Below, piece by piece: positions 19,102 through 29,678 of a DNA stretch of 64,000 nucleotides. Position numbers and translations under genes: made by a program. Below the pieces are notes generated by a model. It did not search any database and was not told where the DNA came from. It worked only from the letters and a program-made list of their open reading frames with translations. Position 1 is the stretch's first letter. Each line of letters opens with the position of its first letter. The stretch comes from Moraxellaceae bacterium (GTDB taxonomy: Bacteria; Pseudomonadota; Gammaproteobacteria; Pseudomonadales; Moraxellaceae). The stretch is from positions 62,001 to 126,000 of the forward strand of contig JAQZBP010000003.1 in NCBI GenBank assembly GCA_029237815.1, read 5' to 3'.

Positions 19102-19944
19102 ATGCCCGCCCTTGTGCTCGACGGCAAGCAGCTTGCCACCCGAATCGAAGCCGAGCTTGCTGCCCGAGTGGCTGCCATCAAGGCCCGCAGCGGCCGGACC
19201 CCTATCCTCGCGACGCTTCTCGTCGGTGCCGATCCCGCGTCGGCGACCTATGTGAAGATGAAGGGAACCGCGTGCCGTCGTGTCGGCATGGATTCCCTCA
19301 AGATCGAACTGCCAAACAGCACCAGTACCGACGAGCTGCTGGAGGCGATCGACCAGCTCAACCGCAACCCTGACGTGCACGGAATCCTGCTGCAGCACCC
19401 GGTACCGCACCAGATCGACGAGCGCGCCTGCTTCGACGCTATCGCTCTGGAAAAGGACGTGGATGGCGTCACCTGCCTGGGCTTCGGCCGCATGAGCATG
19501 GGAGAGGCCGCATATGGTTCTGCCACACCCGCAGGCATCATGACGCTGCTGCAGGCCTATGACGTACCTCTGGCCGGCAAGCATGCCGTCGTCGTGGGCC
19601 GCAGCCCCATCCTCGGCAAGCCGATGGCGCTGATGCTGCTTGGCGCGGACTGCACCGTGACCATCTGCCACTCCCGCACACGCAACCTGCCGGACCATAT
19701 CCGCCAGGCGGACATCGTCATCGGAGCCGTCGGCAAGCCGGAGTTCATCAAGGCGGAGTGGATACGGGACGGGGCCGTGGTGGTGGATGCCGGCTATCAC
19801 CCGGGTGGCATCGGCGACATCGAACTCGGTCCGCTGAAGGACAGGGTCAGCGCCTATACCCCGGTGCCCGGTGGCGTCGGTCCGATGACCATCGCTACTC
19901 TTATCACCCAGACCGTGGAAGCGGGAGAGAAGCTGATCGGCTGA
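19102..19944 (+). CDS. folD: Methylenetetrahydrofolate dehydrogenase / methenyltetrahydrofolate cyclohydrolase
   Basis: This 280-residue bifunctional cytoplasmic enzyme interconverts 5,10-methylene- and 10-formyl-tetrahydrofolate, supplying one-carbon units. The substrate site contains the motif [14 protein letters not shown] with the catalytic lysine. QHPVPHQID is the conserved FolD segment and [14 protein letters not shown] binds NADP. The end [13 protein letters not shown] is diagnostic. I choose the ATG at 19102 because GGAG is 6 bp upstream and FolD proteins start [13 protein letters not shown]. The frame is open upstream, but that part crosses the tRNA-Pro gene and is not coding. The gene is divergent from the tRNA operon and ends at a bidirectional terminator. 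Confidence 0.96.
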   Translation: MPALVLDGKQLATRIEAELAARVAAIKARSGRTPILATLLVGADPASATYVKMKGTACRRVGMDSLKIELPNSTSTDELLEAIDQLNRNPDVHGILLQHPVPHQIDERACFDAIALEKDVDGVTCLGFGRMSMGEAAYGSATPAGIMTLLQAYDVPLAGKHAVVVGRSPILGKPMALMLLGADCTVTICHSRTRNLPDHIRQADIVIGAVGKPEFIKAEWIRDGAVVVDAGYHPGGIGDIELGPLKDRVSAYTPVPGGVGPMTIATLITQTVEAGEKLIG

Positions 19945-19953
19945 CGATGTCCT

Positions 19954-19990
19954 GAATGAAAAAGCCCGCTCCATGCGGGCTTTTTCATTC
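19954..19990. terminator. Bidirectional terminator between folD and the CorC-like gene
   Basis: A perfect inverted repeat, stem AAAAAGCCCGC/GCGGGCTTTTT with loop TCCAT and outer GAATG/CATTC arms. Confidence 0.9.
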
Positions 19991-20010
19991 CTGCGGCAAA
20001 TACGAACGCG

Positions 20011-21324
20011 CTAACGGTCGATATACACGTCGGCATCAAGCCGCTTGACCAGAAGCTTGTCGATGCGGCGCCTGTCCATGTCCACCACCTCGATACGCAG
20101 GCCGTTCCACTCGAAATGCTCGCCGGTTTCCGGCACGTGGCCGCGCAGGAAAAGCACGAAGCCGGCAAGCGTCTGGAAGTCCCGTCCGCCCTCCTCCAGC
20201 TCATCCGTCTCAGCCGGGAACAGCAGCTTGAATCGCTCCATGGGCAGTGACCCGTCGAGCAGCCAGGAGCCATCCTCGCGCTGCACGATATCCGGATCTT
20301 CCGCGAGGCTTTCGTCGGCGGCCTCGAGCTGGCCCACCAAGGGCTCCATCACATCCTGCAGTGCCACCAGACCCTGCACGCTGCCGTATTCGTCCACCAC
20401 GAGCGCAAGATGCTCACGCCGGCGCTTGAATGTCTCCAGCAGCGACAATGGCGAAATGCTGAGCGGCACGAACACGGGCTCATGCATCACGCCTTGGATA
20501 TCCAGCGTTTCGCCGCGCATCTTCTGGGCAAGCAGGTCGTGCAACGCCACCACGCCCACGACTTCGGAAATACTCCCTCGACACACTGGCAGGTAGCTGT
20601 GGCGTGCGGTCGCAAGGACTTCGCGTTGACGCGCATCCTCGTCCTCGAGGTCGATCGCGACGAGATCGGCGCGCGGCGTCATGATCTGCGCAAGCTGCCA
20701 GTCCTCGAGTCGCAGCACGTTTTCGATCATGTCCTGTTCGGATTTATCGAAGACGCCGGCTTCGGTGCCTTCCGCCACAAGCACCTTGATCTCCTCTTCC
20801 GTGATCGGCGATTCATCGCGCCGGTGCGCCCCCAGCAGGCGCAGTAGGAAATCGGTGGAGGCGCTCAACAGCGTGACCAGCGGCTTGGTGATCCAGGCAA
20901 GTCCGCGCATGACGGGCGCCATCAGGCGCGCGATCTTCTCCGGCGAATGCATGCCGATACGCTTGGGCACGATCTCGCCGATGATCAGCGTGACATAGGT
21001 CACCATGATCACCATGCAGGTCGTGGCCAGTGCCTTGGCATAAGGCGCCAGCAACGAAATCCCCTGGAATACGGGAATGAGCCGCTGCGTGATGGCCGCC
21101 TCCCCAAAGGCGCCGCTCAGGATACCGATCAGCGTGATGCCGATCTGCACCGTGGAAAGAAACCGGGTGGGATGCTCGGCCAGGGCCAGCGCCGCCCGGG
21201 CACCAAGGTCACCCTCGTCGGCCATCTGCTGCAGACGGACGCGTCGGGAAGAGACAATGGCGATTTCCGACATCGCGAAGACGCCGTTGACCAAGATCAA
21301 CAGCAGGATGATGAGAATGTCCAT
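20011..21324 (-). CDS. CNNM/CorC-family membrane protein with CBS pair (hemolysin C-like)
   Basis: A 437-residue inner-membrane protein. An N-terminal CNNM (DUF21) domain of about 190 residues has roughly four hydrophobic segments, beginning ILIILLLILVNGVFAMSEIA. A cytoplasmic pair of CBS domains follows (about 205-330, IMTPRADLVAIDL to VDEYGSVQGLVALQDVMEP). The C-terminal CorC_HlyC domain (about 350-430) starts at DGSWLLDGSLPMERF. Such proteins are implicated in Mg/Co efflux or ion homeostasis and are often misnamed hemolysins. Transport function here is inference from the family. It converges on folD. Confidence 0.88.
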   Translation of the reverse strand: MDILIILLLILVNGVFAMSEIAIVSSRRVRLQQMADEGDLGARAALALAEHPTRFLSTVQIGITLIGILSGAFGEAAITQRLIPVFQGISLLAPYAKALATTCMVIMVTYVTLIIGEIVPKRIGMHSPEKIARLMAPVMRGLAWITKPLVTLLSASTDFLLRLLGAHRRDESPITEEEIKVLVAEGTEAGVFDKSEQDMIENVLRLEDWQLAQIMTPRADLVAIDLEDEDARQREVLATARHSYLPVCRGSISEVVGVVALHDLLAQKMRGETLDIQGVMHEPVFVPLSISPLSLLETFKRRREHLALVVDEYGSVQGLVALQDVMEPLVGQLEAADESLAEDPDIVQREDGSWLLDGSLPMERFKLLFPAETDELEEGGRDFQTLAGFVLFLRGHVPETGEHFEWNGLRIEVVDMDRRRIDKLLVKRLDADVYIDR

Positions 21325-21457
21325 TAAATGGGCGAATTGGGGTGCCGGGCACCGGAGCCCGCATCATACGGACAAAGGCCGCCTTCGTGAAAGCCGCGTG
21401 ATAATGCCGGGCAGGGACGGCTATGCTAGGCGCTCTCCAACCGGATGACTGACCAAC

Positions 21458-22243
21458 ATGTGCCAGCTGCTGGGCATGAACTGCGCCACCCCTACCGACA
21501 TCACCTTCTCCTTCAGCGGCTTTGCCCAGCGCGGCGGCGGCACCGACCATCATGCCGACGGCTGGGGCATCGCCTTCTTCGAGGACAAGGCCTGCCGGCT
21601 CTTCATCGACCACGAGCCTGCCCTCACCTCCCCCATTGCCCAGCTGGTGAAGCACTATCCCATCAAGTCCCGGAATGTGATCGCACATATCCGCAAGGCC
21701 ACGCAGGGCGCCATCGAACTGGAGAACTGCCATCCCTTCATGCGCGAGCTGTGGGGACGACACTGGATATTCGCGCACAACGGCAACCTCGAGGGTTATC
21801 GCCCGGTACTGGACGGGGTCTATCAGCCGGTGGGCTCCACCGACAGCGAGCATGCCTTCTGCGACCTGCTGCAGGGCCTGCGCGCCATGTTTGGCGCCTC
21901 CGGCCCGGCCAACCTCGGTGAGGTCTTTGAAGAGCTGCTGGCGCGAATCCCGGATATCCGCCGCCACGGTGAATTCAACTTCCTGCTCTCCAACGGTCAG
22001 GGCCTGCTGGCCCATTGCACCTCGAAGCTCTGGTACGTGGTGCGCGAATGGCCTTTCCGGGAGGCACACCTGGCCGACATGGACATGAGCATCGATTTTT
22101 CGCAGGGCACCACGACGGAAGACCGCGTGGCGGTCGTGGCTACGCAGCCGCTCACCGACAATGAGGAGTGGCGGCAGTTCGCGGCCGACGAGCTCATCCT
22201 GTTCGAAAACGGACTGCCCGTGCGCAAGGCACGCACCGCCTGA
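21458..22243 (+). CDS. Class II glutamine amidotransferase, YafJ-like
   Basis: A 261-residue cytoplasmic protein with an N-terminal nucleophile amidotransferase fold. Cys2 (MCQLLGMNC) would be the catalytic nucleophile after Met removal. GGGTDHHADGWGIAFF, VIAHIRKAT and IFAHNGNLEGY are the substrate-binding loops, and STDSEHAFCDLL is the family's later motif. Length agrees with YafJ (about 255). No synthase domain is fused, so the acceptor is unknown. The gene is divergent from the CorC-like gene with 133 bp between starts and ends at a strong terminator. Confidence 0.87.
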   Translation: MCQLLGMNCATPTDITFSFSGFAQRGGGTDHHADGWGIAFFEDKACRLFIDHEPALTSPIAQLVKHYPIKSRNVIAHIRKATQGAIELENCHPFMRELWGRHWIFAHNGNLEGYRPVLDGVYQPVGSTDSEHAFCDLLQGLRAMFGASGPANLGEVFEELLARIPDIRRHGEFNFLLSNGQGLLAHCTSKLWYVVREWPFREAHLADMDMSIDFSQGTTTEDRVAVVATQPLTDNEEWRQFAADELILFENGLPVRKARTA

Positions 22244-22277
22244 CGCCACATTCGTTCCGTCGGGTGCAACCAGCCCA

Positions 22278-22308
22278 TGAAAAAGCCCCGTCATGCGGGG
22301 CTTTTTCA
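22278..22308. terminator. Bidirectional terminator between the amidotransferase gene and cysS
   Basis: Stem AAAAAGCCCCG/CGGGGCTTTTT with loop TCATG lies between two convergent genes. Confidence 0.88.
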
Positions 22309-22411
22309 TCTCGGGCGCCTTTATTGTGCAACTGCGATTCGGGTCATTTGCCCAAATGGCCGCGCTAGAGGGATTGCTCCTGTGGACTGCCCGCGACTGA
22401 ACCGCGTCGGT

Positions 22412-23803
22412 TCAATCCGCCTTGCGCCACTTGATGCCTTCGCGCGAAAACTCGACCACGACTCCCTTCGCTTTCAGCGTTTCGCGCAGCTCGTCGGACC
22501 GGGCATAGTCCTTTGCCGCACGGGCCGCTGCAATCCCGGCAATGATGCCCTCCACTTCCGCCGCGAGTACGGAATCGCTGCCGCCCTGACGGAAGGCATC
22601 GGGATCCTGCTGCAGGAGTCCAAGCTGGCCGCCCAGGCGCTTCAAAAGCACGGCGAAGCGGGCACCTTCTGACGCATTGCCGGCCTTCTCCAGACGGTTG
22701 GCCTCGCGCGCGATCTCGAAGAGCACCGCCAGCGCCTCCGGCGTATTGAAGTCGTCGTCCATGGCAGCGGCGAAGCGCTGGTCGAATCCAGCGGCGTTCA
22801 CGGGTTCGTCCACGCCAGCGAGGTCGAAAGAGGCCAGCGTCGTATAGAAGCGCTCCAGCGACGCCCTGGCATTGTCGAGTGCCTCGCTCGAGTAATTGAG
22901 CGGGCTGCGATAATGGCTGGCCACGATGAAATAGCGCAGCACTTCGGGCGTGTAGTGCCTGAGCACGTCGCGAATCGTGAAGAAATTGCCCAGCGACTTT
23001 GACATCTTCTCGTCGTTCACCTGCACGAAGCCCACATGCATCCAGGTATTCACGTACTGCTCGCCAGTCGCGCCCTCGCTCTGGGCGATCTCGTTCTCGT
23101 GGTGCGGGAACTGCAGGTCGCCACCGCCACCATGGATGTCGAAATGATTGCCGAGGCAGCAAGTGGACATGGCCGAGCACTCGATATGCCAACCGGGGCG
23201 GCCGGGGCCCCAGGGCGATTCCCAGGCAGGCTCGCCAGGCTTGGCGGACTTCCACAGGACGAAGTCCAGCGGGTCCTTCTTGATCTCGTCGATCTCGACG
23301 CGCGCGCCCGCCTGCAGCTCCTCGAGATTGCGCTTGGACAGACGACCGTACGTGGAAAAGGACGACACGGAGTAATACACGTCGCCATTGCTTGCCGGAT
23401 ACGCATGTCCGTTCAGGATCAATCGCTCGACCATGGCGATGATCTCGGCCACATACTCCGTGGCCTTGGGCTCTATATCGGGACGGACAACGCCAAGCGC
23501 GTCGGCGTCCTCGTTCATGGCGGCGATGAAGCGTTCGGTAAGGGCGTTGAAATCCTCGCCGTTCTCGTTGGCACGCTTGATGATCTTGTCATCGATGTCG
23601 GTGATGTTCCGGACATACGTGACCTTGTAGCCGGACTGCCGCAGCCAGCGCGTCACCACATCGAAGGACACCAGCACGCGGGCGTGGCCGATATGGCAGT
23701 AGTCATACACGGTCATGCCGCAGACATACATGCGCACTTCGCCCGGATGCAGCGGGCTGAAGACTTCCTTCTTTTTGCTTTCGGTGTTGTGGATGACGAG
23801 CAT
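22412..23803 (-). CDS. cysS: Cysteinyl-tRNA synthetase
   Basis: A 463-residue class I synthetase that charges tRNA-Cys. The zinc-site cysteine is in [10 protein letters not shown] and the HIGH signature is in [15 protein letters not shown] and the [10 protein letters not shown] motif complete the zinc and cysteine site. KMSKSLGN is the second class I signature. I use the ATG at 23803 ([15 protein letters not shown]), which matches family length; the 20 upstream residues in the open frame look unrelated. The gene follows glnS on the same strand with 138 bp between, as in Pseudomonas. Confidence 0.97.
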   Translation of the reverse strand: MLVIHNTESKKKEVFSPLHPGEVRMYVCGMTVYDYCHIGHARVLVSFDVVTRWLRQSGYKVTYVRNITDIDDKIIKRANENGEDFNALTERFIAAMNEDADALGVVRPDIEPKATEYVAEIIAMVERLILNGHAYPASNGDVYYSVSSFSTYGRLSKRNLEELQAGARVEIDEIKKDPLDFVLWKSAKPGEPAWESPWGPGRPGWHIECSAMSTCCLGNHFDIHGGGGDLQFPHHENEIAQSEGATGEQYVNTWMHVGFVQVNDEKMSKSLGNFFTIRDVLRHYTPEVLRYFIVASHYRSPLNYSSEALDNARASLERFYTTLASFDLAGVDEPVNAAGFDQRFAAAMDDDFNTPEALAVLFEIAREANRLEKAGNASEGARFAVLLKRLGGQLGLLQQDPDAFRQGGSDSVLAAEVEGIIAGIAAARAAKDYARSDELRETLKAKGVVVEFSREGIKWRKAD

Positions 23804-23830
23804 GGTCAGGCGTTCGCTAGATAAAGGTGT

Positions 23831-23842
23831 CGTGGTACCACG
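23831..23842. promoter_or_regulatory. Palindrome in the glnS-cysS gap
   Basis: CGTGGTACCACG is a perfect 12-bp palindrome 28 bp upstream of the cysS start. It could be an operator or part of a leader structure; no regulator is indicated by the sequence. Confidence 0.3.
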
Positions 23843-23941
23843 CTGCCCTGTCGCCGCTCGCACGAATCAGACCTCGTGTCAGGCATACGCGGCAGGGCAG
23901 GCTCCGGAGAGCCGCGGCTCTGCGTGGTGCGATAGCCGGCG

Positions 23942-25666
<1,725 letters not shown>

Positions 25667-25850
25667 GATCGCTGGAATGCGCCTGGGGTTCTCGGATCAG
25701 TATGGGCATGACAGGGGGGGATGCGCCGCCTATCATAGCGGCCCGTCCCGCCCGGGCGGACGCGGAGAAAGCAGAGAGTCTACCTGCGCCTCCCCTCCCC
25801 CTCAACCGGCATGCATCCCGAAAGGGTCTGATTTAAAAGGAAATATCACC

Positions 25851-26354
25851 ATGGCAACCGTCGCACTGAACACCAGCAAGGGCCGCATCGTCCTGGAACT
25901 GGATGGCGTGAAGGCCCCCAAGACCACCGCCAACTTCCTCGCCTACGTGAAGAGCGGCCACTACGACGGCACGATTTTCCACCGCGTCATCGACGGCTTC
26001 ATGATCCAGGGCGGCGGCTTCGACGCCCAGATGCACCAGAAGCCCACCAATGCCCCCATCCAGAACGAGGCCGACAACGGCCTGAAGAACGACGCCGGCA
26101 CCATCGCCATGGCCCGCACCAACGATCCGCACTCGGCCAGCGCCCAGTTCTTCATCAACGTGAAGGCCAACGACTTCCTGAACCACTCGGGCAAGAATGC
26201 CCAGGGCTGGGGCTATGCCGTGTTCGGCAAGGTGACCGAAGGCCTGGACGTGATCGACGCGATCAAGAAAGTGCCCACCGGCCGCCACGGCTTCCACCAG
26301 GACGTGCCCAGCACCCCGGTGGTCATCGAGTCCGCCGAAATCATCAGCGAATAA
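25851..26354 (+). CDS. ppiB: Peptidyl-prolyl cis-trans isomerase B (cyclophilin), cytoplasmic
   Basis: A 167-residue cyclophilin without a signal peptide. The active-site residues lie in [34 protein letters not shown] and [14 protein letters not shown] choose the ATG at 25851 ([11 protein letters not shown]) because AAAAGG is about 10 bp upstream and the length matches PpiB. The frame is open far upstream, but that region overlaps glnS and is not coding. lpxH follows after 46 bp and is probably cotranscribed, the same pair as in Pseudomonas. Confidence 0.96.
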   Translation: MATVALNTSKGRIVLELDGVKAPKTTANFLAYVKSGHYDGTIFHRVIDGFMIQGGGFDAQMHQKPTNAPIQNEADNGLKNDAGTIAMARTNDPHSASAQFFINVKANDFLNHSGKNAQGWGYAVFGKVTEGLDVIDAIKKVPTGRHGFHQDVPSTPVVIESAEIISE

Positions 26355-26400
26355 GCCGCGACGCGCTCCCGGCGCCACGCCGGGAGCCTGCCTGACGCCC

Positions 26401-27132
26401 ATGTCCCGCACCTACTTCATCTCCGACCTCCACCTCTCCCCCGACCTCCCCCGTGTCACCGCGGGCTTCCTGGCCCTGCTGGAGCACATCCGCGGCGCCA
26501 CCGCGCTGTATGTGCTGGGCGACCTGTTCGAGGCCTGGGTGGGCGACGACCATCGCGACGACTACAACAACCGCGTCATCGAGGCCTTCCGCGCGCTCGC
26601 CGACAGCGGGACCAAACTGTATTTCGTGCACGGCAACCGCGATTTCCTGCTCGGCACCGGTTTTGCCGGGGCCACCGGCGGCACCCTGCTGCCGGACAGC
26701 GCCGTCGTGGAGCTCGACGGGCAGCGCGTGCTGCTCATGCACGGCGACCAGCTCTGCACCCGCGACGAGAAATTCATGGCCTTCCGTGCCCAGAGCCGCG
26801 ACCCGGCCTGGCAGCAGATGATGCTGGCCAACCCGCTGGAGCAGCGCCTGATGATCGCCGGCATGTGGCGCATGCAAAGCAAGGCCAACAACTCCAACAA
26901 GCCGGAAAACATCATGGACGTGACGCCTGAAGAAGTGACACGCGTGCTGCAGGAGAGCGACGCGGCAACGCTTCTGCACGGCCATACCCACCGTCCGCAG
27001 GTGCACGAGCTCGACGTGGCGGGCCGGCCGGCCCGGCGCATGGTACTCGGCGACTGGCGCGAGGACAGCGGCGAGGCCGTGATCGGCGTGGCCGATGACG
27101 ACGGCCTGCGGCTGGAGACGTGGCGCTTCTGA
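26401..27132 (+). CDS. lpxH: UDP-2,3-diacylglucosamine pyrophosphohydrolase
   Basis: A 243-residue peripheral membrane metallophosphoesterase of lipid A synthesis. It cleaves UDP-2,3-diacylglucosamine to lipid X and UMP. The metal ligands are visible in order: SDLHLS, GDLFEAWVGDD, GNRDFL, MHGDQLC and HGHTHRP. All five calcineurin-type motifs are present and length matches E. coli LpxH (240). The gene is downstream of ppiB and ends at a terminator shared with lifO on the other strand. Confidence 0.96.
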   Translation: MSRTYFISDLHLSPDLPRVTAGFLALLEHIRGATALYVLGDLFEAWVGDDHRDDYNNRVIEAFRALADSGTKLYFVHGNRDFLLGTGFAGATGGTLLPDSAVVELDGQRVLLMHGDQLCTRDEKFMAFRAQSRDPAWQQMMLANPLEQRLMIAGMWRMQSKANNSNKPENIMDVTPEEVTRVLQESDAATLLHGHTHRPQVHELDVAGRPARRMVLGDWREDSGEAVIGVADDDGLRLETWRF

Positions 27133-27171
27133 CGAACGCCAGCCGGACGACGGCTCACCAGCGTCCCTAAA

Positions 27172-27204
27172 CAGAAAGCCCGCCAATCGGCGGGCTTTCG
27201 TTTT
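27172..27204. terminator. Terminator between lpxH and lifO
   Basis: Stem GAAAGCCCGCC/GGCGGGCTTTC with loop AATC is followed by GTTTT on the plus strand and preceded by an A-rich side, so it can serve both convergent genes. Confidence 0.85.
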
Positions 27205-27235
27205 CAGGGGGCAGCAGGCGGCTGCAAAGCGCGGC

Positions 27236-28264
27236 CTAGCGGTTCACCACCTCGCCGCGGTCGCGCATATGTTCCAGCGACTCCGCCCGCACGCTCTCGG
27301 CGCCGCTGAAGCGCTGCTTGCGCAGCTCGACGATCTGCTTCTGGCGGTCCTGCTCGCTCAGGCTGGTATTGGCGAGGATGGTGTCGCGCTCCTTGTACCA
27401 GGCGTCCATGCGCTGGTTCCAGCTCGCCTGCTCCTGATCCAGCGCCTCGAGGCGCTGCGTGGCCTCGGGGCCGACAACGCTCTCACGGATCTGGCGCAAC
27501 TCGGCGGGAGAGCCGCCGCGCTTCTTCCAGTCCTGCGTGAGTGCGTCCAGGTTCTGCACCTGGTTGATGACCTTGATGGACTCGCGCATGGCCTCCGGCA
27601 GCATGTCCTCGAGGCCGCCGAGTTGCTGGGCGCGCTGCAGCGGCGAAAGGGACTTGTTCTGCATGACTTCGAGACGGGCCAGCGTGTAGCGGTCGTACAC
27701 GTCCTCGTCGCCGAAAAATGCCGTGATGACCTCCGGCTTGAAGAACTGCGTGCGCAAGGCCTGGACCTGCTGCATCTGGCGGCGGATGGCGTCGAGGTCC
27801 AGCGTACTGCCGCCCGGCTGCCCCTGCTGCATGCCCTCCAGGCCGCGCTTGTAGGCCAGGTAGCTGTCGAGCAGCTGCTCTGCCTCGGCGGCGGCCGAGG
27901 CCGGCAGCTTGTGGCGGATATAGGCGCGGATGCGGGCGACGATGCTCTCCAGTGGCTCTTCGCCGATTGCCGAGAGGAAATAGTCGAACACGCGGCGCAC
28001 ACCGTTGGTGATCTTGAGGCGGCCGCTGGCATCCACCTCGAGCTCGCCGTCGACCTCGGTGCCCTGCAGCGAGCCGGGCAGGCTCTCCGTGCCGGTCGTG
28101 AAGGTGGCGGGCAACTGGTGCGCAGAAGGGCCATCGGAGCGGGCCGGCATGCCGGTGGCAGGGTCGATGCCGGCGGCGGACTCGTCATCCGGCGCGAGCC
28201 AGAACAGAAGGCCCAGGATGACCACGGCACCCAGGGCAAGGGCAATGAGGGCGGACTTCTTCAT
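27236..28264 (-). CDS. lifO: Lipase-specific foldase (lipase chaperone)
   Basis: A 342-residue steric chaperone that helps its cognate lipase to fold in the periplasm. One N-terminal membrane helix (residues 4-24, SALIALALGAVVILGLLFWLA) anchors it in the inner membrane. A variable Ala/Pro/Ser linker follows. The conserved foldase motif RRVFDYFLSAIGE lies near residue 90, preceded by SLQGTEVDGEL, and the remainder is predominantly helical as in Lif proteins. It lies directly downstream of lipA, the usual lipA-lifO order, with a hairpin in the 151-bp gap. Length matches the family (about 340). Confidence 0.94.
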   Translation of the reverse strand: MKKSALIALALGAVVILGLLFWLAPDDESAAGIDPATGMPARSDGPSAHQLPATFTTGTESLPGSLQGTEVDGELEVDASGRLKITNGVRRVFDYFLSAIGEEPLESIVARIRAYIRHKLPASAAAEAEQLLDSYLAYKRGLEGMQQGQPGGSTLDLDAIRRQMQQVQALRTQFFKPEVITAFFGDEDVYDRYTLARLEVMQNKSLSPLQRAQQLGGLEDMLPEAMRESIKVINQVQNLDALTQDWKKRGGSPAELRQIRESVVGPEATQRLEALDQEQASWNQRMDAWYKERDTILANTSLSEQDRQKQIVELRKQRFSGAESVRAESLEHMRDRGEVVNR

Positions 28265-28372
28265 GTCATGTCCCGTTTCTTGTTTTTCTGCTCCGGGTCA
28301 GGCCGGAGGACACGCTGCCGGAACTGAGGCGCGACAGCCGCGAGCAGGTTACTGGTCGCGACTGCAAATTAA

Positions 28373-28398
28373 AACGGCCGCAAGTGCGGCCGTTATTA
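28373..28398 (-). terminator. Hairpin between lipA and lifO
   Basis: Stem AACGGCCGC/GCGGCCGTT with loop ACTT is followed on the minus strand by TTTAATTT. It may partially terminate after lipA, so that less foldase than lipase is made. Confidence 0.7.
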
Positions 28399-28415
28399 AC
28401 CAAAGAGGACAGCGC

Positions 28416-29321
28416 TCAGAGGCCGGCGTTCTTCAGGCGGTTGGCATGGCCGCGGTACACCGACTTGGGCTCGGAGGTGAACAGGCCGCGCACGGCGAAC
28501 AGGTGGTTGATCTCGTCGCCGTGGTTCCAGGAGTAGTTGTCGCGCAGCACGTCGCCGAAGTGGCTGCTGCAGCGGCCGACCAGGCCGTCGTTGTCTTCGT
28601 TCATGATGAGGCTGGTGACGCCGAAAAAGGTGTCCAGCGGATCGAGGATGTTGGTCACGACGCTGGTACCGGCCATGGAGTAGAAGCGCTGGCCATTGCC
28701 GGTGTAGGCGCCTTCGCCGCAGGCGGTGGCGGGCACGCCGGCCGGGAACTTGGCGTTGAAGGCCGCGGCGCCGGTGGTGCTGAGGGAGGCCATGGAGCCC
28801 TTGAAGTCCTCGTTCCAGGGGTTGCCGGCGATGGTCGTCATCAGCGTGGCGAAGGCGTTCACGACGGTGTTGGCGAAGCCGCCCACATAGGGATTGTCCA
28901 CCAGCTGCTGCATCACGTTGCCGAGCGGGGTGCCCTTGACCGGGGAGCCCATGGTGGTGACGGAAGCGACCCGGGCCGGGATCACGGCAGCGACGTAACG
29001 GGCGGAGAAGCCGCCATGGCTGTGGCCGATCAGGTTGACCTTCTGGGCGCCGGTGACGGCCAGCACGGTCTTGACCTGGGCAAGCAGCTGCTCGCCGCGG
29101 GCTTCGGAGCTGTTGAAGGCGGATGCGGAGGTATTGAAGACGGTGGCGCCTTCGGAGCGCAACGAGCCGGCGATGCCGTAGAAGTATTCAATGCCGAGGA
29201 CCTTGTCGAAACCCAGCACGCCCGGCGCGAGAACGATGGGATAGCGGGTCTGGGAGTAGGTACCGGCGGTGGCGATACCGGTGACCAGCATCAGGGCGGC
29301 GGCGGCAAGGAACTTCTTCAT
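28416..29321 (-). CDS. lipA: Secreted triacylglycerol lipase, family I.1/I.2
   Basis: A 301-residue secreted lipase with a 19-residue signal peptide ending GIATA. The catalytic serine is S101 in GHSHGG. The catalytic Asp is probably D245 in NEDNDGLVG and the His H267 in NHGDEINH, where D269 may belong to the calcium site. Cys201 and Cys251 are placed for the single disulfide typical of Pseudomonas lipases. The mature protein would leave by the type II pathway after folding with LifO, encoded just downstream. GGAG lies about 9 bp before the ATG. A sigma-54-type promoter and repeats are found upstream. Confidence 0.95.
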   Translation of the reverse strand: MKKFLAAAALMLVTGIATAGTYSQTRYPIVLAPGVLGFDKVLGIEYFYGIAGSLRSEGATVFNTSASAFNSSEARGEQLLAQVKTVLAVTGAQKVNLIGHSHGGFSARYVAAVIPARVASVTTMGSPVKGTPLGNVMQQLVDNPYVGGFANTVVNAFATLMTTIAGNPWNEDFKGSMASLSTTGAAAFNAKFPAGVPATACGEGAYTGNGQRFYSMAGTSVVTNILDPLDTFFGVTSLIMNEDNDGLVGRCSSHFGDVLRDNYSWNHGDEINHLFAVRGLFTSEPKSVYRGHANRLKNAGL

Positions 29322-29408
29322 TATTGTTGCTCCATTCTTTTAGTAGTGGTCGGAGACTGCGTTCTGGCGCCCTGGAGGCGTCTTTTTCTTCCGTATGCCC
29401 TGCCTTAG

Positions 29409-29424
29409 AGCAGCGAGCGTGCCA
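29409..29424 (-). promoter_or_regulatory. Sigma-54-type promoter for lipA
   Basis: The minus strand reads TGGCACGCTCGCTGCT. It matches the -24/-12 consensus TGGCACG-N4-TTGCW at all positions but one, with GG and GC correctly spaced. Transcription would start near 29398, about 77 nt before lipA. RpoN-dependent lipase promoters are known in Pseudomonas. Confidence 0.7.
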
Positions 29425-29460
29425 GCCCTACGAAAATCTCCTTAGGAATCAGGACTATGG

Positions 29461-29478
29461 CCGGATAGGTCTATCCGG
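29461..29478. promoter_or_regulatory. 18-bp palindrome upstream of lipA
   Basis: CCGGATAG and CTATCCGG are perfect inverted arms separated by GT, about 63-80 bp upstream of the predicted lipA transcription start. This is where an activator or repressor of the sigma-54 promoter could bind. Confidence 0.45.
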
Positions 29479-29584
29479 TGTCCGGCTTTGTGTACCCAAC
29501 GGCAGTGACCAGCCGGTCTTGGCACTATGCCGGCATCGCTCTTTCGTACTACCACTCACGCCTGAATATAAGCCGTTCATCGTA

Positions 29585-29637
29585 GTGTTACCGGGCCACA
29601 CAATGTGTTACCGGGGTAATCCTCCGCTCGGTAACAC
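29585..29637. promoter_or_regulatory. Three GTGTTACCG elements, possible enhancer for lipA (CbrB/LipR-like)
   Basis: GTGTTACCGGG occurs at 29585-29595 and 29605-29615, exactly 20 bp apart. The inverted copy CGGTAACAC is at 29629-29637. The TGTTAC/GTAACA core is the kind of half-site I recall for CbrB/LipR activators of lipase genes. The elements lie about 190-240 bp upstream of the predicted lipA start, a normal distance for a sigma-54 enhancer. They are also 40-95 bp upstream of the Y-family gene, so they could serve that instead. Confidence 0.5.
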
Positions 29638-29643
29638 TCTGAC

Positions 29644-29672
29644 TTGGCCGTGCCGGGATCAGGCCATATACT
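29644..29672 (+). promoter_or_regulatory. Promoter of the Y-family gene, with -10 inside an inverted repeat
   Basis: TTGGCC and TATACT are 17 bp apart. The -10 lies between inverted arms AGGCCA and TGGCCT (29662-29678), so it may be an operator. The ATG at 29679 begins only 6 bp after the -10, so translation from that codon would be leaderless. Confidence 0.5.
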
Positions 29673-29678
29673 GGCCTT

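Noticed and set aside
23804..23941. T-box or tRNA-like leader before cysS
   Set aside because: No T-box bulge or specifier structure is visible, and such leaders are not typical of gammaproteobacteria.
29520..29535. Second sigma-54-like element on the plus strand (TGGCAC with GC spaced correctly)
   Set aside because: The -12 half reads CGGCA instead of TTGCA and there is no clear gene start at the right distance, so the minus-strand element is much better.
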